From: Paraburkholderia sp. C35
GTDB taxonomy: Bacteria; Pseudomonadota; Gammaproteobacteria; Burkholderiales; Burkholderiaceae
NCBI RefSeq assembly: GCF_003121405.1
Contig: NZ_QBUY01000030.1
Location: forward strand, 1-64,000
Direction: 5' to 3'
DNA length: 64,000 nucleotides
The notes below the pieces were generated by a model. The model saw only the letters and a program-made list of their open reading frames with translations, ran no database searches and was not told the origin of the DNA. Numbering within the stretch: position 1 is the first letter of the stretch; each line of letters starts with the position of its first letter. Both the position numbers and the translations under genes were made by a program. This document shows, piece after piece, positions 1 through 8,240 of the stretch.

Positions 1-165
1 CGTGTGAGGGATAGGACCGGTTGGGGGCCCGCAGGCAATAACTAGCATTGGCGGTGTTAGCCCGCTTTCTTTGCTTACTTTCTTTGCGGCGGCAAAGAAA
101 GTAAGTGCGCCCCGCACAGGGGCAACACTAGCAGACCACTAACCAAAAGCGGATGCCAACAAAAG
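1..165 (+). repeat. Copy 1 of a long intergenic hairpin repeat
   Basis: This stretch is shared with two other places in the window (about 25925-26165 inverted, and 26396-26620 direct). Its core is a perfect hairpin with 14-bp arms, CTTACTTTCTTTGC at 74-87 and its complement at 92-105, around a GGCG loop. It is followed by a conserved CCCCGCACAGGGGCAAC block and a less conserved tail ending near GCGGATGCCA. No protein is encoded. The size (about 160-220 bp) and the strong stem suggest a non-autonomous, REP/MITE-like intergenic element or transcription barrier. I do not recognise a named family. Confidence 0.75.
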
Positions 166-212
166 ACAAACCAAAACCGACCCAAACCCAACCCCAAACC
201 CTGATTTGCTAG

Positions 213-230
213 TATCTGCTAAGTCAGTCA
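213..230. promoter_or_regulatory. Degenerate copy of the MarR-cluster operator
   Basis: TATCTGCTAAGTCAGTCA matches 13 of 18 positions of the motif TATCTGACAGGTCAGATA derived from the three better copies at 816, 1318 and 4236. It lies 33 nt upstream of the first marR start codon, where an autoregulatory site would be expected. It is the weakest of the four copies. Confidence 0.4.
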
Positions 231-263
231 GATCCGCCGCACGCCCGGAGGGCAACCCAACCC

Positions 264-701
264 ATGCGCCACTACACCAAAGACAACTTCAGACTAACAG
301 CCAGCGTCGGCTACCAGCTCGTAAAAGCAAGAAACCTGATCACAACCGAGATGGACGCAGCGCTAAAGGACCTGGACATTTCCAGCCAGCAAATGGGCAT
401 CATGCTGATGCTGAGGCAAAAGCTCGCGTCGACACCTTTCGAGCTTTCGAAAATGCTCAGCATCGACACGGGCCTGATGACCCGCATGCTAGACAAACTC
501 GAAATGAAAGGCCTCGTAGTACGTTCCCGCGATGAACAGGACCGCCGCGTCGTCAACCTCGCGCTGACCAGACCAGGCATCGCCGTCGCCGACCAGATCC
601 CCGAAATCGCACCGGACGTGCTCAACGCCCGCCTCAAAGACTTCACAAAAGCCGAACTCAACGAACTGCGCCGCCTGCTGCGCAAATTCGTCAGCGACTG
701 A
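264..701 (+). CDS. MarR-family transcriptional regulator (first of two paralogs)
   Basis: This 145-residue protein has the size and layout of MarR regulators: helical dimer segments around a winged helix-turn-helix. The recognition region is around residues 62-85 (LSKMLSIDTGLMTRMLDKLE) and the wing contains the RDEQDRRVV stretch typical of the family (D/N-x-R-D-x-R). The start follows GGAGGG at 247-252. It is the same length as the protein at 860-1297 and clearly related to it, with a nearly identical C-terminus (EIAPDVLNARLKDFT). MarR proteins usually repress an adjacent efflux operon and lose DNA binding on contact with phenolic ligands. The inferred role is control of the pump genes at 1333-5818. 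Confidence 0.9.
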   Translation: MRHYTKDNFRLTASVGYQLVKARNLITTEMDAALKDLDISSQQMGIMLMLRQKLASTPFELSKMLSIDTGLMTRMLDKLEMKGLVVRSRDEQDRRVVNLALTRPGIAVADQIPEIAPDVLNARLKDFTKAELNELRRLLRKFVSD

Positions 702-805
702 ACACCCGTCCTTCCCGCCGCATGTCTGTGGCGCCCGCCCCATTATCCGTTTGAAAGAAAAGAACTACTGCGTCTAGTGCAACAATGAGTTGCACCCAGA
801 CGTGG

Positions 806-834
806 TTGACTGTATCTGACCTGTCAATTATTGT
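806..834 (+). promoter_or_regulatory. Sigma70 promoter with MarR-type operator in the spacer
   Basis: A -35 box TTGACT (806-811) and a -10 box TATTGT (829-834) are separated by exactly 17 nt. The inverted repeat CTGACCTGTCAA (816-827) fills that spacer. A repressor bound there would block RNA polymerase directly. The start codon of the second marR gene follows at 860. Confidence 0.65.
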
Positions 835-859
835 TCGTGCAAATAGCGAGGAGTCAGAG

Positions 860-1297
860 ATGTCGCACTATTCAAAGGAAGATTTCCATTTGACCGATAA
901 CGTCGGTTTCGCGATCTCCAAAGCGCGCAACCTCGTGACGAGCCAGATGGATGCAGCCGTAAAGGGCTTGAACGGGCGGGCGCATCACGTCGGGATTTTC
1001 ATGTCGTTGCTGCGTGGCACGGACACGACGCCCGTCATGCTGTCGCGCCACCTCGGAATCGATTCGGGCCTGATGACGCGCACGCTGGACAAGCTCGAAA
1101 CGCTCGGCATGCTCACCCGCACGCGTAGCCAGGACGATCGCCGGGTCGTGAATCTCGAACTGACCGAGGCGGGCCGCGCCGTGGCGCTGCGCATCACCGA
1201 GATCGCGCCTGACGTACTGAACGCGCGCCTGCAGCGCTTCACCAGGGACGAATTCGACGAATTGAGCCGTCTGCTTCGCAAGTTCCTTGACGATTGA
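860..1297 (+). CDS. MarR-family transcriptional regulator (second paralog, likely efflux repressor)
   Basis: A 145-residue MarR-family winged-helix protein, co-directional with the efflux genes and ending 35 nt before the next start codon. The ATG at 860 is chosen because GAGGAG lies at the right distance and the length then equals the upstream paralog; a longer reading from 785 has no support. The DNA-binding helix (LSRHLGIDSGLMTRTLDKLE) closely resembles the paralog, so both may read the same operator. An operator copy sits inside its own promoter and further copies precede the outer membrane factor and the pump, which points to an autoregulated repressor of the cluster. Confidence 0.92.
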   Translation: MSHYSKEDFHLTDNVGFAISKARNLVTSQMDAAVKGLNGRAHHVGIFMSLLRGTDTTPVMLSRHLGIDSGLMTRTLDKLETLGMLTRTRSQDDRRVVNLELTEAGRAVALRITEIAPDVLNARLQRFTRDEFDELSRLLRKFLDD

Positions 1298-1317
1298 ACA
1301 TTTTTTTACCCAATTAT

Positions 1318-1329
1318 CTGATAGGTCAG
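1318..1329. promoter_or_regulatory. MarR-type operator before the efflux operon
   Basis: CTGATAGGTCAG is a near-perfect inverted repeat with a 2-nt centre, in the extended context TTATCTGATAGGTCAGACAA. It ends 3 nt before the ATG at 1333, so a bound repressor would cover the start region of the outer membrane factor gene. Confidence 0.6.
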
Positions 1330-1332
1330 ACA

Positions 1333-2838
1333 ATGAATAAGCAAAGAAATATCAGGCAACGTGCGGCAGGCACCTTGAAAGTGGGTGTGTCGGTGATGTT
1401 TGCCGCAGTGCTATCGGCATGTGTGAACTACGCTGGTATCCATAGCGATGCAAAACCGGCTGAGCCGCAGCAGTATGCGACGCAGCAGAGCATTCCCGCC
1501 GAACAGGGTCATTGGCCCGCCGCGAATTGGGCCGATCAGTTCGGCGACGCGCAACTGAAGGCGCTGATCGACGAGGCGCTGAAAAGCAGTCCGACGCTCG
1601 ATCAGGCGCGCGCTCGCGTGGCGTCGGCGTCTGCCTACAGCGAAACGGCAAAGGCGAGCACGATGCCGCGCGTCGATGCCAGCTATTCGCTGACGCGTCA
1701 GCAATATTCGAGCACGGCGATCGTGCCGCCGCCATATGGCGGTTCGTGGCAGACAGAGAACAAGGGCCTGTTGAGCGCTTCCTATGATCTCGACCTCTGG
1801 GGCAAGAATCGCGAAGCGCTGAAAGCAGCCGTCTCGCAACTGCAGGCGAGTCAGGCCGATGCGGAAGTCGTGAAGCTGACGCTCACGACATCGATTGCGC
1901 GCACCTACAACCAGCTCGCGCGCCTGTATGCACTGCGCGATATTGCGCAACAGGAAATCGCCCAGCGCGAACAGATCGATCGCATCACGGCGGGCCGCAT
2001 CGCGACGGGTCTCGATACGGAAGTGGAGCGCAAGACCGCGCAGGCGAACCTCGCGACGAGCCGCGCGACGCTGAAATCGCTCGACGGACAGATTCTGACC
2101 ACGCGTTATCAGATCGCCGCTCTGCTGGGCGCAGGCCCGGACCGCGGCATCCAGATTGCGCGCCCGGCGCTCGGTATCGGCGATGACGTGAAGCTGCCCG
2201 ACAACCTCCCCGCCAATCTCGTGAGCCGCCGCCCGGACATCGTGGCCGCGCGCTGGCGCGTCGATGCGATGACGCATGACGTGAAGGAAGCGAAGGCCGA
2301 GTTCTATCCCGACATCAACCTGAGCGCGGCCATCGGACTCGATGCATTTGGCTTCGGCCGCTTTCTCACGGCGGCGAGCCGCACGGCGTCGGTCGGTCCG
2401 GCAATCAATCTGCCGATCTTCGATGCAGGCCAGTTGCGTGCGCAACTGAAGGGCCGTTACGCGGACTTCGACTATGCCGTCGCGACCTACAACCAGACGC
2501 TGGTGACGGCATTGAGCGAAGTCGCCACGCAACTCGCCGACGTGCGTTCGACCGACGGACAACTGGTCGATGCACAGACCGCGCAGGACGCCGCGCGCCA
2601 GGCCGATCAGCTCGCACTCGTGCAATACAAGGCGGGACTCACGAATCAGTTGACCGTGCTGAATGCCGACGTCAACGCGCTCAACGCTGACCAGTCCGTC
2701 GCGAATCTGCGCATGGATCGCCGCGATCAGCAGATTTCGCTCGCGTCTGCGCTGGGGGGCGGTTTCGTCGATACATCGAATGCCGATCAGGATGCGCGCG
2801 TGGCATCGGCCAATGAAACGTCTGCCGCAGCGCGCTGA
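1333..2838 (+). CDS. NodT-family outer membrane efflux lipoprotein
   Basis: A TolC-like outer membrane channel of RND/MFS tripartite exporters. The N-terminus is a lipoprotein signal with lipobox LSAC (Cys near residue 30), followed by two outer-membrane-efflux repeats (roughly residues 60-270 and 290-470), including the recurring SRRPDIVAARWRVDA stretch of NodT proteins. The ATG at 1333 is preferred over a TTG at 1294, because the latter would put extra residues before a clean signal peptide. The gene is 33 nt upstream of the adaptor gene and probably co-transcribed with it. No good Shine-Dalgarno is visible: the operator occupies that space, which is unusual. Confidence 0.93.
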   Translation: MNKQRNIRQRAAGTLKVGVSVMFAAVLSACVNYAGIHSDAKPAEPQQYATQQSIPAEQGHWPAANWADQFGDAQLKALIDEALKSSPTLDQARARVASASAYSETAKASTMPRVDASYSLTRQQYSSTAIVPPPYGGSWQTENKGLLSASYDLDLWGKNREALKAAVSQLQASQADAEVVKLTLTTSIARTYNQLARLYALRDIAQQEIAQREQIDRITAGRIATGLDTEVERKTAQANLATSRATLKSLDGQILTTRYQIAALLGAGPDRGIQIARPALGIGDDVKLPDNLPANLVSRRPDIVAARWRVDAMTHDVKEAKAEFYPDINLSAAIGLDAFGFGRFLTAASRTASVGPAINLPIFDAGQLRAQLKGRYADFDYAVATYNQTLVTALSEVATQLADVRSTDGQLVDAQTAQDAARQADQLALVQYKAGLTNQLTVLNADVNALNADQSVANLRMDRRDQQISLASALGGGFVDTSNADQDARVASANETSAAAR

Positions 2839-2871
2839 GCGCCCACCGATCGAACTACCAGGAGAACGAAA

Positions 2872-4185
2872 ATGAGCGAAATCGAAACGACCGATCGCGA
2901 GAAGACACAAAAGAAGGGCGCGAATCAGCACGCAAACGCAAAGCCTGCTGCTGCGGCGAGTGAACCCAACACGCGCAAGCGCAAAGTGCTGCTTTCGCTG
3001 CTGGGCGTGGCGGTTGTGGTGTCGGCAGCCGCGTATGGCGCGTACTACATGACCTATGCGCGCTATCACGAGAACACCGACGACGCCTATGTCAGCGGTA
3101 ATCTCGTGCAGTTGACACCTCAGGTAACGGGTACCGTGGTCGCCGTGAACGCCGACGATACGCAAGTCGTGAAGATGGGCGACCCCGTCGTCACGCTCGA
3201 CAATGCCGACGCGAAGATCGCGCTCGGCAACGCCGAAGCGGCGCTCGGGCAGACCGTGCGTCAGGTGAGCAGCCTGTACGTGAATAACGATTTCTACGCG
3301 GCAAATGTCGCGCAGAAGCAATCCGATCTCGCACGCGCGCAAGACGATCTGCGCCGCCGTCAGGCGGTCGCCGGCACGGGCGCGGTGTCGCTCGAAGACA
3401 TCTCGCACGCACGCGATGCCGTCACCGCTGCGCAGGCCGCACTCGATGCCGCACGTCAGCAGGCACAGGCGAACCTCGCCCTGACCGACCGCACGACGGT
3501 TGCAGAGCATCCCAACGTGCAGGCAGCAGCATCGAAGGTGCGCGACGCGTACCTCGCGTATGCACGCAACACACTGCCCGCGCCCGTCACCGGCTATGTG
3601 GCGAAACGCTCGGTGCAGGTCGGCCAGCGCGTGTCGCCGGGCACGCCGTTGATGGCGATCGTGCCGCTCGACGGCGTGTGGGTCGATGCGAACTACAAGG
3701 AAAGCCAGCTGCGCAACATGCGCATCGGCCAGCCTGTCACGCTGACGGCCGACGTGTATGGCGGCAAGGTGCAGTATCACGGCCGCGTTGTCGGTTTCTC
3801 GGCGGGTACGGGCAGCGCCTTCGCCACGTTGCCCGCGCAGAACGCGACGGGCAACTGGATCAAGGTGGTGCAGCGTCTGCCCGCGCGTATCCAGCTCGAT
3901 CAGAAGGAACTCGAAGCGCATCCGTTGCGTATCGGTTTGTCGATGGACGTCGACGTGGATACGCGCGACAACACCGGTCCGCAACTCGGCGCCGCGATGA
4001 CCACCACGTATCGAACGGATGTGTTCGCGCAATACGGCGCGCAGGCCGATGCCGAGATCGACCGGATCATCGCGCAGAACATGGTGCCGACGCATGGCGC
4101 GCAGCAAGCGTCTCGCGATGCATCACATCCGCTTGCCAGGCGTGACGCAGACAGCAAGAGCGTGACGTCCCAGCGCGCAGGCTAA
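2872..4185 (+). CDS. HlyD/EmrA-family periplasmic adaptor of MFS efflux pump
   Basis: A 437-residue membrane fusion protein. A charged N-terminal cytoplasmic stretch rich in Lys, Ala and Glu precedes one transmembrane helix (about residues 38-60). It is followed by the biotinyl-lipoyl-like half (ENTDDAYVSGNLVQLTPQV), a short helical hairpin with heptad character (about 105-200) and the second lipoyl/beta-barrel half (PVTGYVAKRSVQVGQRVSPG). This is the EmrA layout, linking a DHA2 pump in the inner membrane to an outer membrane channel. AGGAGA lies before the ATG. The Ala-rich, charged tail after about residue 370 is less conserved. Confidence 0.93.
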   Translation: MSEIETTDREKTQKKGANQHANAKPAAAASEPNTRKRKVLLSLLGVAVVVSAAAYGAYYMTYARYHENTDDAYVSGNLVQLTPQVTGTVVAVNADDTQVVKMGDPVVTLDNADAKIALGNAEAALGQTVRQVSSLYVNNDFYAANVAQKQSDLARAQDDLRRRQAVAGTGAVSLEDISHARDAVTAAQAALDAARQQAQANLALTDRTTVAEHPNVQAAASKVRDAYLAYARNTLPAPVTGYVAKRSVQVGQRVSPGTPLMAIVPLDGVWVDANYKESQLRNMRIGQPVTLTADVYGGKVQYHGRVVGFSAGTGSAFATLPAQNATGNWIKVVQRLPARIQLDQKELEAHPLRIGLSMDVDVDTRDNTGPQLGAAMTTTYRTDVFAQYGAQADAEIDRIIAQNMVPTHGAQQASRDASHPLARRDADSKSVTSQRAG

Positions 4186-4235
4186 GCCGAAACGGAGCGA
4201 CGCGCACATCTGCGCGTCCTTGCATGTTCCATTAC

Positions 4236-4247
4236 CTGACAGGTCAG
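4236..4247. promoter_or_regulatory. Perfect MarR-type operator before the pump gene
   Basis: CTGACAGGTCAG has perfect 5-bp arms around a 2-nt centre and extends to TTACCTGACAGGTCAGATAA with one mismatch in 9-bp arms. It is the best of the four copies and lies 14 nt upstream of the ATG at 4262, in the gap between adaptor and pump genes. The pump may therefore also have its own repressible promoter; a possible -35 is TTGCAT at 4220. Confidence 0.6.
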
Positions 4248-4261
4248 ATAAAGAAAGCGCC

Positions 4262-5818
4262 ATGAATCCCTCGACGCAAACTGCACCGGCGCCGTTCACG
4301 GGCGGCAAGCTGGTTCTCGCGACACTCGCTGTCGCACTCGCGACGTTCATGAACGTGCTGGATTCGTCCATCGCGAACGTGGCGATTCCAACCATATCCG
4401 GCAACCTCGGCGTATCCGTTGATGAAGGCACGTGGGTCATCACGCTGTTTTCGGCGGCCAATGCCATCGCCATTCCACTGACAGGCTGGCTCACGCAGCG
4501 CGTCGGCCAGATCAAGCTGTTCGTTGTTTCGATCCTGCTGTTCGTGTTCTCGTCGTGGCTGTGCGGCATCGCGCCGAACCTGATCGTGCTGCTCGGCGCG
4601 CGCATTCTGCAGGGCCTCGTGGCAGGCCCGCTGACGCCGCTTTCGCAGGCCATTCTGCTCGCGTCGTATCCGAAGGAGAAAAGCTCGACGGCACTTTCGC
4701 TGTGGGCAATGACGGCGACCGTCGGCCCGATTGCCGGTCCCGCGCTCGGCGGCTGGATCACCGACAGTTATTCATGGTCGTGGATTTTCTACATCAACAT
4801 TCCTGTCGGCATTTTCGCCGCTGGCGTGACGTGGATGCTCTATCGCGACCGTGAATCGCTGACGCGCAAGCTGCCCATCGACAAGATCGGTTTGCTGTCG
4901 CTGATCGTGTGGGTTGCCGCGCTGCAGATCATGCTCGACAAGGGCAAGGATCTCGACTGGTTCAACTCGCCCGTGATCTGTCTGCTTGCGGTAGTGGCTG
5001 CCATCAGTTTTATCTTCTTCCTGATCTGGGAGTTCACGGAAAAGAACCCGATTGTGGATCTGCGTCTGTTCGCGCTGCGGAATTTCCGTGGCGGCACGAT
5101 TGCGATTTCCGTCGCCTATGGTGTGTTTTTCGCGAACCTCGTGATCCTGCCGCAGTGGATTCAGGGTTTTCTCGGCTATCGTTCCGTCGACGCGGGGCTG
5201 GTGACCGCGCCGCTCGGCATCTTCGCCGTGCTGCTCGCGCCGGTGATGGCGAAGATCATGCCGCGCTCCGACGCGCGTGTACTCGCTACGCTCGCTTTTG
5301 TCGGCTATGCGGCGGTGTTCTTCATGCGCTCGCAATACACGACGGGCGTCGATCAATGGACGCTGATCCTGCCGACGCTGCTGCAAGGCATTCCCACCGC
5401 ACTGTTCTTCGTGCCGTTGACGGCGATCATCCTGTCGGGTCTGCCTGCGGAGAAGATTCCCGCTGCAGCGGGCCTGTCGAATTTCGCGCGGATTTTCGCG
5501 GGCGGCGTGGGCACGTCGCTGATCTCGACCGGCTGGAATAACCGGACGATCCTGCATCACTCGCAACTCGCTGAGCAGTCGAGCGTGAACAACCCCGACT
5601 ACGCGAATGCGCTTTCCGGCATTCATGCGACGCTCGGCGGCAGCACGGATCAGGCAGTCGCGTTCTTCGAACAGTCGTTGAATGCACAGGCCACGATGCT
5701 CGGGCTGAACGACATCTTCTGGCTGTCGGCGATGATCTTCATCGTGATCATTCCGCTGATCTGGCTGACGAAGCCGAGCAAGGGCGGCGGTGGCGCTGCA
5801 GCGGCGGGCGCGCACTGA
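4262..5818 (+). CDS. DHA2-family (EmrB/QacA-type) MFS drug-efflux transporter
   Basis: A 518-residue inner membrane protein with about 14 hydrophobic helices, the number expected for proton-coupled DHA2 drug exporters. The first helix carries the family signature around DSSIANVAIPTI, followed by EGTWVITLF. The motif in the loop after helix 2 (LTQRVGQIKLF) and motif C in helix 5 (GPIAGPALGGWI) are visible. The start at 4262 is chosen because the extension to 4220 reads through the operator. With the adaptor and outer membrane factor upstream it forms a complete tripartite exporter; its substrate cannot be read from sequence. Confidence 0.93.
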   Translation: MNPSTQTAPAPFTGGKLVLATLAVALATFMNVLDSSIANVAIPTISGNLGVSVDEGTWVITLFSAANAIAIPLTGWLTQRVGQIKLFVVSILLFVFSSWLCGIAPNLIVLLGARILQGLVAGPLTPLSQAILLASYPKEKSSTALSLWAMTATVGPIAGPALGGWITDSYSWSWIFYINIPVGIFAAGVTWMLYRDRESLTRKLPIDKIGLLSLIVWVAALQIMLDKGKDLDWFNSPVICLLAVVAAISFIFFLIWEFTEKNPIVDLRLFALRNFRGGTIAISVAYGVFFANLVILPQWIQGFLGYRSVDAGLVTAPLGIFAVLLAPVMAKIMPRSDARVLATLAFVGYAAVFFMRSQYTTGVDQWTLILPTLLQGIPTALFFVPLTAIILSGLPAEKIPAAAGLSNFARIFAGGVGTSLISTGWNNRTILHHSQLAEQSSVNNPDYANALSGIHATLGGSTDQAVAFFEQSLNAQATMLGLNDIFWLSAMIFIVIIPLIWLTKPSKGGGGAAAAGAH

Positions 5819-5844
5819 GCAACGCGCTCGATGCCTTTTGACCG

Positions 5845-5880
5845 GAAAGCCCCGTTCGCAACATCGCGAGCGGGGCTTTC
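5845..5880 (+). terminator. Rho-independent-type terminator after the efflux operon
   Basis: Perfect 10-bp stem GAAAGCCCCG (5845-5854) and CGGGGCTTTC (5871-5880) with a 16-nt loop, 27 nt past the pump stop codon. The A- and T-rich outer base pairs could serve either strand, which fits the convergent gene ending at 5898. Confidence 0.8.
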
Positions 5881-5897
5881 CTCTATCTGCTGTGCGT

Positions 5898-7544
5898 TCA
5901 GCCGCGTTGCTGCTGCGCGATGGCCTTGCTGATGGGGTCGAACTTCTGCACGCCGTCGCGCGGCGGCTTCGGGGTTTCGTCGAGCCGTTTCGCTTCGATG
6001 TCGCCGTTGTCCTTGTTCAAGGTGCTGTTGGCCGCTTTCGCGGGCAGCGTCAGATCGGGCCTGCTGCAGATCTGATTGTGTGCGGCGGCCTGCATCGTCA
6101 CGGGCTGCATGCCTGGCGCGTCCTTGCTTGCGCCTGCTTCGATCTGCGCATCGCTGCATCCCCACGATTCGAGCAGCGAGCGCGCCATGCCCGTCGCACA
6201 CTGCGTGCGGCTGCGCGTGATGCGAGCCGCGGTCTTCGCGAACGCGCCGTCGTGCAAGCTTGCAAGCCGCTCATAGGCGCGGCCCGCGTCGTCGAGATTC
6301 AGCGCAACGGCGTTGCGATACGCGTCGCGTGCTTCGTCGATGGCAGCCGCAGACACGAGGCCTGTTTTCATCGACGGCAGCCTCAACGCGTCGCCGAGAT
6401 TCACATACGCCTCCTGATAGCCGGGACTCTTCTCGATGGCGATCCGGAATTCACGCACAGCGCCTGCGCGATAGTCATGGGCCTGCGACGCCATGCCGGC
6501 GAGCATCGGCTTTTGCGCCAGCGCGAGCCATGCGCGTCCGAGTGCGTTGTGTGCGGGTGCGTAGTCCTTGTGCAGATCCACGGCGCGCCTGAGCACGTCG
6601 GCGGCCTGCTGGTAGCAACCCATGTCGTTCAGCGCGACGCCCCAGTTGTAGTAGGCCCACGGACGCACGCGCTGCCACGAATACAACTCGTCGCTCATCT
6701 CGACGATATGGCGCGCATGGCGGATCGAGCCTTCGTAGTCGCGTGCGTAGGTGTCCAGCTTCGACAATGCGAGCATCGCCCACGCGTTGTCTTCCTTCGA
6801 TGCACCGGACGCATCTCTGCCCGAGCCTGCAGCGATCTGCGCGAACGCCTCGCGCACGTCGTCGAACTGGCAGGGCGTGGCGCCCGTCAGGCAGCGCTTC
6901 TGTTCCATCTGCGTCAGATACGACGCATGCAGCAGCGGGCTTTGATGCTGCAGGATCGTTAGCGCGGCCTGCCGGAGCGCATGCCGCATCGCCTGCGATT
7001 CATTGGTCACGTTGGGCTGTGTGCCTGTGTCGGGCGGCACGTCGTTGCCGAGCGCGACAGTGCGGCCATCGGGATCGCGCAACGTCAGCATCACCGCAAA
7101 CGACGACGGCGTGCCGACCACCGTCCCATACACCGACGAATCGCGCTTGAGCAGCGTGCGCGCGAATTCGATCAGCGGCCGGACCGACAGGCCCGTTCCC
7201 GGCACCGTGAAGTCGGGCAGCTTGAATTCGGAGAGCACGTGCTCGGTGTCGTTGGCGGGCGTGACGGATTCGGCTTCCTTGCGCAGATCGCTGATCGTAT
7301 CGACGAGCAGATGCTGCAAGGTCTGATCGGTATAGCCCTGGCGGCGAAAATCGTCGGAAACGGCGATCGGCTCGACCAGCGTCAGCGGATCGAACCACGC
7401 GCCGCACAGCGCGATGATGCGCGGCCCGAGAAAGAACGCGGCGACGAGGATCAGCGGCACCGCGATGCCGAGGTAGAGCACGTGGCGGCACAGGAACCGG
7501 ACCGCCCAGAGCAGCGAGGCGAGCGGGTTGTCGAGGGGCTTCAT
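5898..7544 (-). CDS. Membrane-anchored tetratricopeptide-repeat protein
   Basis: A 548-residue protein with one N-terminal membrane helix (about residues 22-45), a long non-repetitive periplasmic-type middle region (about 50-250) and a C-terminal half with TPR-like helix pairs. Examples are the stretch around YYNWGVALNDMGCYQQAADVL and the following AHNALGRAWLALA and AYVNLGDALR units. TPRs mediate protein contacts; no catalytic motif is visible. The ATG at 7544 is preceded by AAGGAG, while longer readings lack a ribosome site. It stands alone, convergent with the efflux operon. The specific role is unknown. Confidence 0.75.
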   Translation of the reverse strand: MKPLDNPLASLLWAVRFLCRHVLYLGIAVPLILVAAFFLGPRIIALCGAWFDPLTLVEPIAVSDDFRRQGYTDQTLQHLLVDTISDLRKEAESVTPANDTEHVLSEFKLPDFTVPGTGLSVRPLIEFARTLLKRDSSVYGTVVGTPSSFAVMLTLRDPDGRTVALGNDVPPDTGTQPNVTNESQAMRHALRQAALTILQHQSPLLHASYLTQMEQKRCLTGATPCQFDDVREAFAQIAAGSGRDASGASKEDNAWAMLALSKLDTYARDYEGSIRHARHIVEMSDELYSWQRVRPWAYYNWGVALNDMGCYQQAADVLRRAVDLHKDYAPAHNALGRAWLALAQKPMLAGMASQAHDYRAGAVREFRIAIEKSPGYQEAYVNLGDALRLPSMKTGLVSAAAIDEARDAYRNAVALNLDDAGRAYERLASLHDGAFAKTAARITRSRTQCATGMARSLLESWGCSDAQIEAGASKDAPGMQPVTMQAAAHNQICSRPDLTLPAKAANSTLNKDNGDIEAKRLDETPKPPRDGVQKFDPISKAIAQQQRG

Positions 7545-8240
7545 GCGGATCTCCTTGCGGTGCGCAGCGATGGGCGCGATTGTCACAAGGCATCGAACAT
7601 GCCAATTCGTCTGAGGCTTGGCGGAGGCCGGTCTGGAGGGCCACGCAGCCGAAAAGTGTTGGTTCTTCTCCAACGGACGGGTGGCGACCCGTTGGTCTGA
7701 ATGGATCACATGCGGGCACCCGGCCCCAATATGAAGTCGAATAGCCGGTTTTGGTCGCGTGTCCGTCGACCATCCGTAGGGTGTTGAAAGGCCATCGAAC
7801 GTCGAATAAGGGTAAACGTAAGGTCAAATCTGGTATCGTCCACCCCTGCTCGATCGGCTGGTATTTAGCACGAGCGTTTGAACCAGCCGGTACACCGGCG
7901 CGAGCGCGCTGGCTGGAAAGCGAGTCTCCATGCGGCCTGCGGCTGTGGGACGCCAGGCGCACGCGCGAGCCGCGCCATCTCCGGGGTGAGAAAAATTCGC
8001 CTCGAACTGAGCCCGATCATCGGCCACATCAGGATTTCTTAAGCGATAACTGCAAAAAATCGCCTCCGGGTCGCTCCCGGTGTCAACCTTTTGGGCAAAT
8101 TGCCGTTGTCCATTTGTAAAGAGTTGAAAAAGGCGACTTCAGGACGGCAATCGCGTCCGGCGCGCTCCGAAATCCAACCTCATTCGATGCCATAGCAACG
8201 AGACCTTTGCTGCGGCATCAGGCAACACCCGGATTCATCC
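7545..8240. other. Intergenic region without a supported gene
   Basis: About 700 nt between divergent genes. I find no reading frame with family features or a ribosome site. Alternating arms GTTGG (7658), CCAACGG (7670) and CCGTTGG (7689) could form two mutually exclusive hairpins in the 5' leader of the TPR gene. A weak promoter-like pair is TTGAAA then TAAGGG, 17 nt apart near 7790-7815, on the plus strand. The GC content drops locally after 8000, as in promoter regions. Confidence 0.4.

Noticed and set aside
1411..4107. An 898-codon open frame on the minus strand across the efflux adaptor and outer membrane factor
   Set aside because: It is antisense to two genes with clear family features, rich in Arg, His and Cys, and lacks a ribosome site; long antisense frames are common in high-GC DNA.
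7658..7695. Alternating hairpin arms GTTGG, CCAACGG, CCGTTGG in the leader of the TPR gene as an attenuator
   Set aside because: Arms are only 5-7 bp, there is no T tract, and no leader peptide is visible; too weak to call.
7751..8119. A 122-codon frame in the gap before mprF
   Set aside because: Low-complexity Arg/Pro/Ser composition, no ribosome site, no homology pattern; treated as non-coding.
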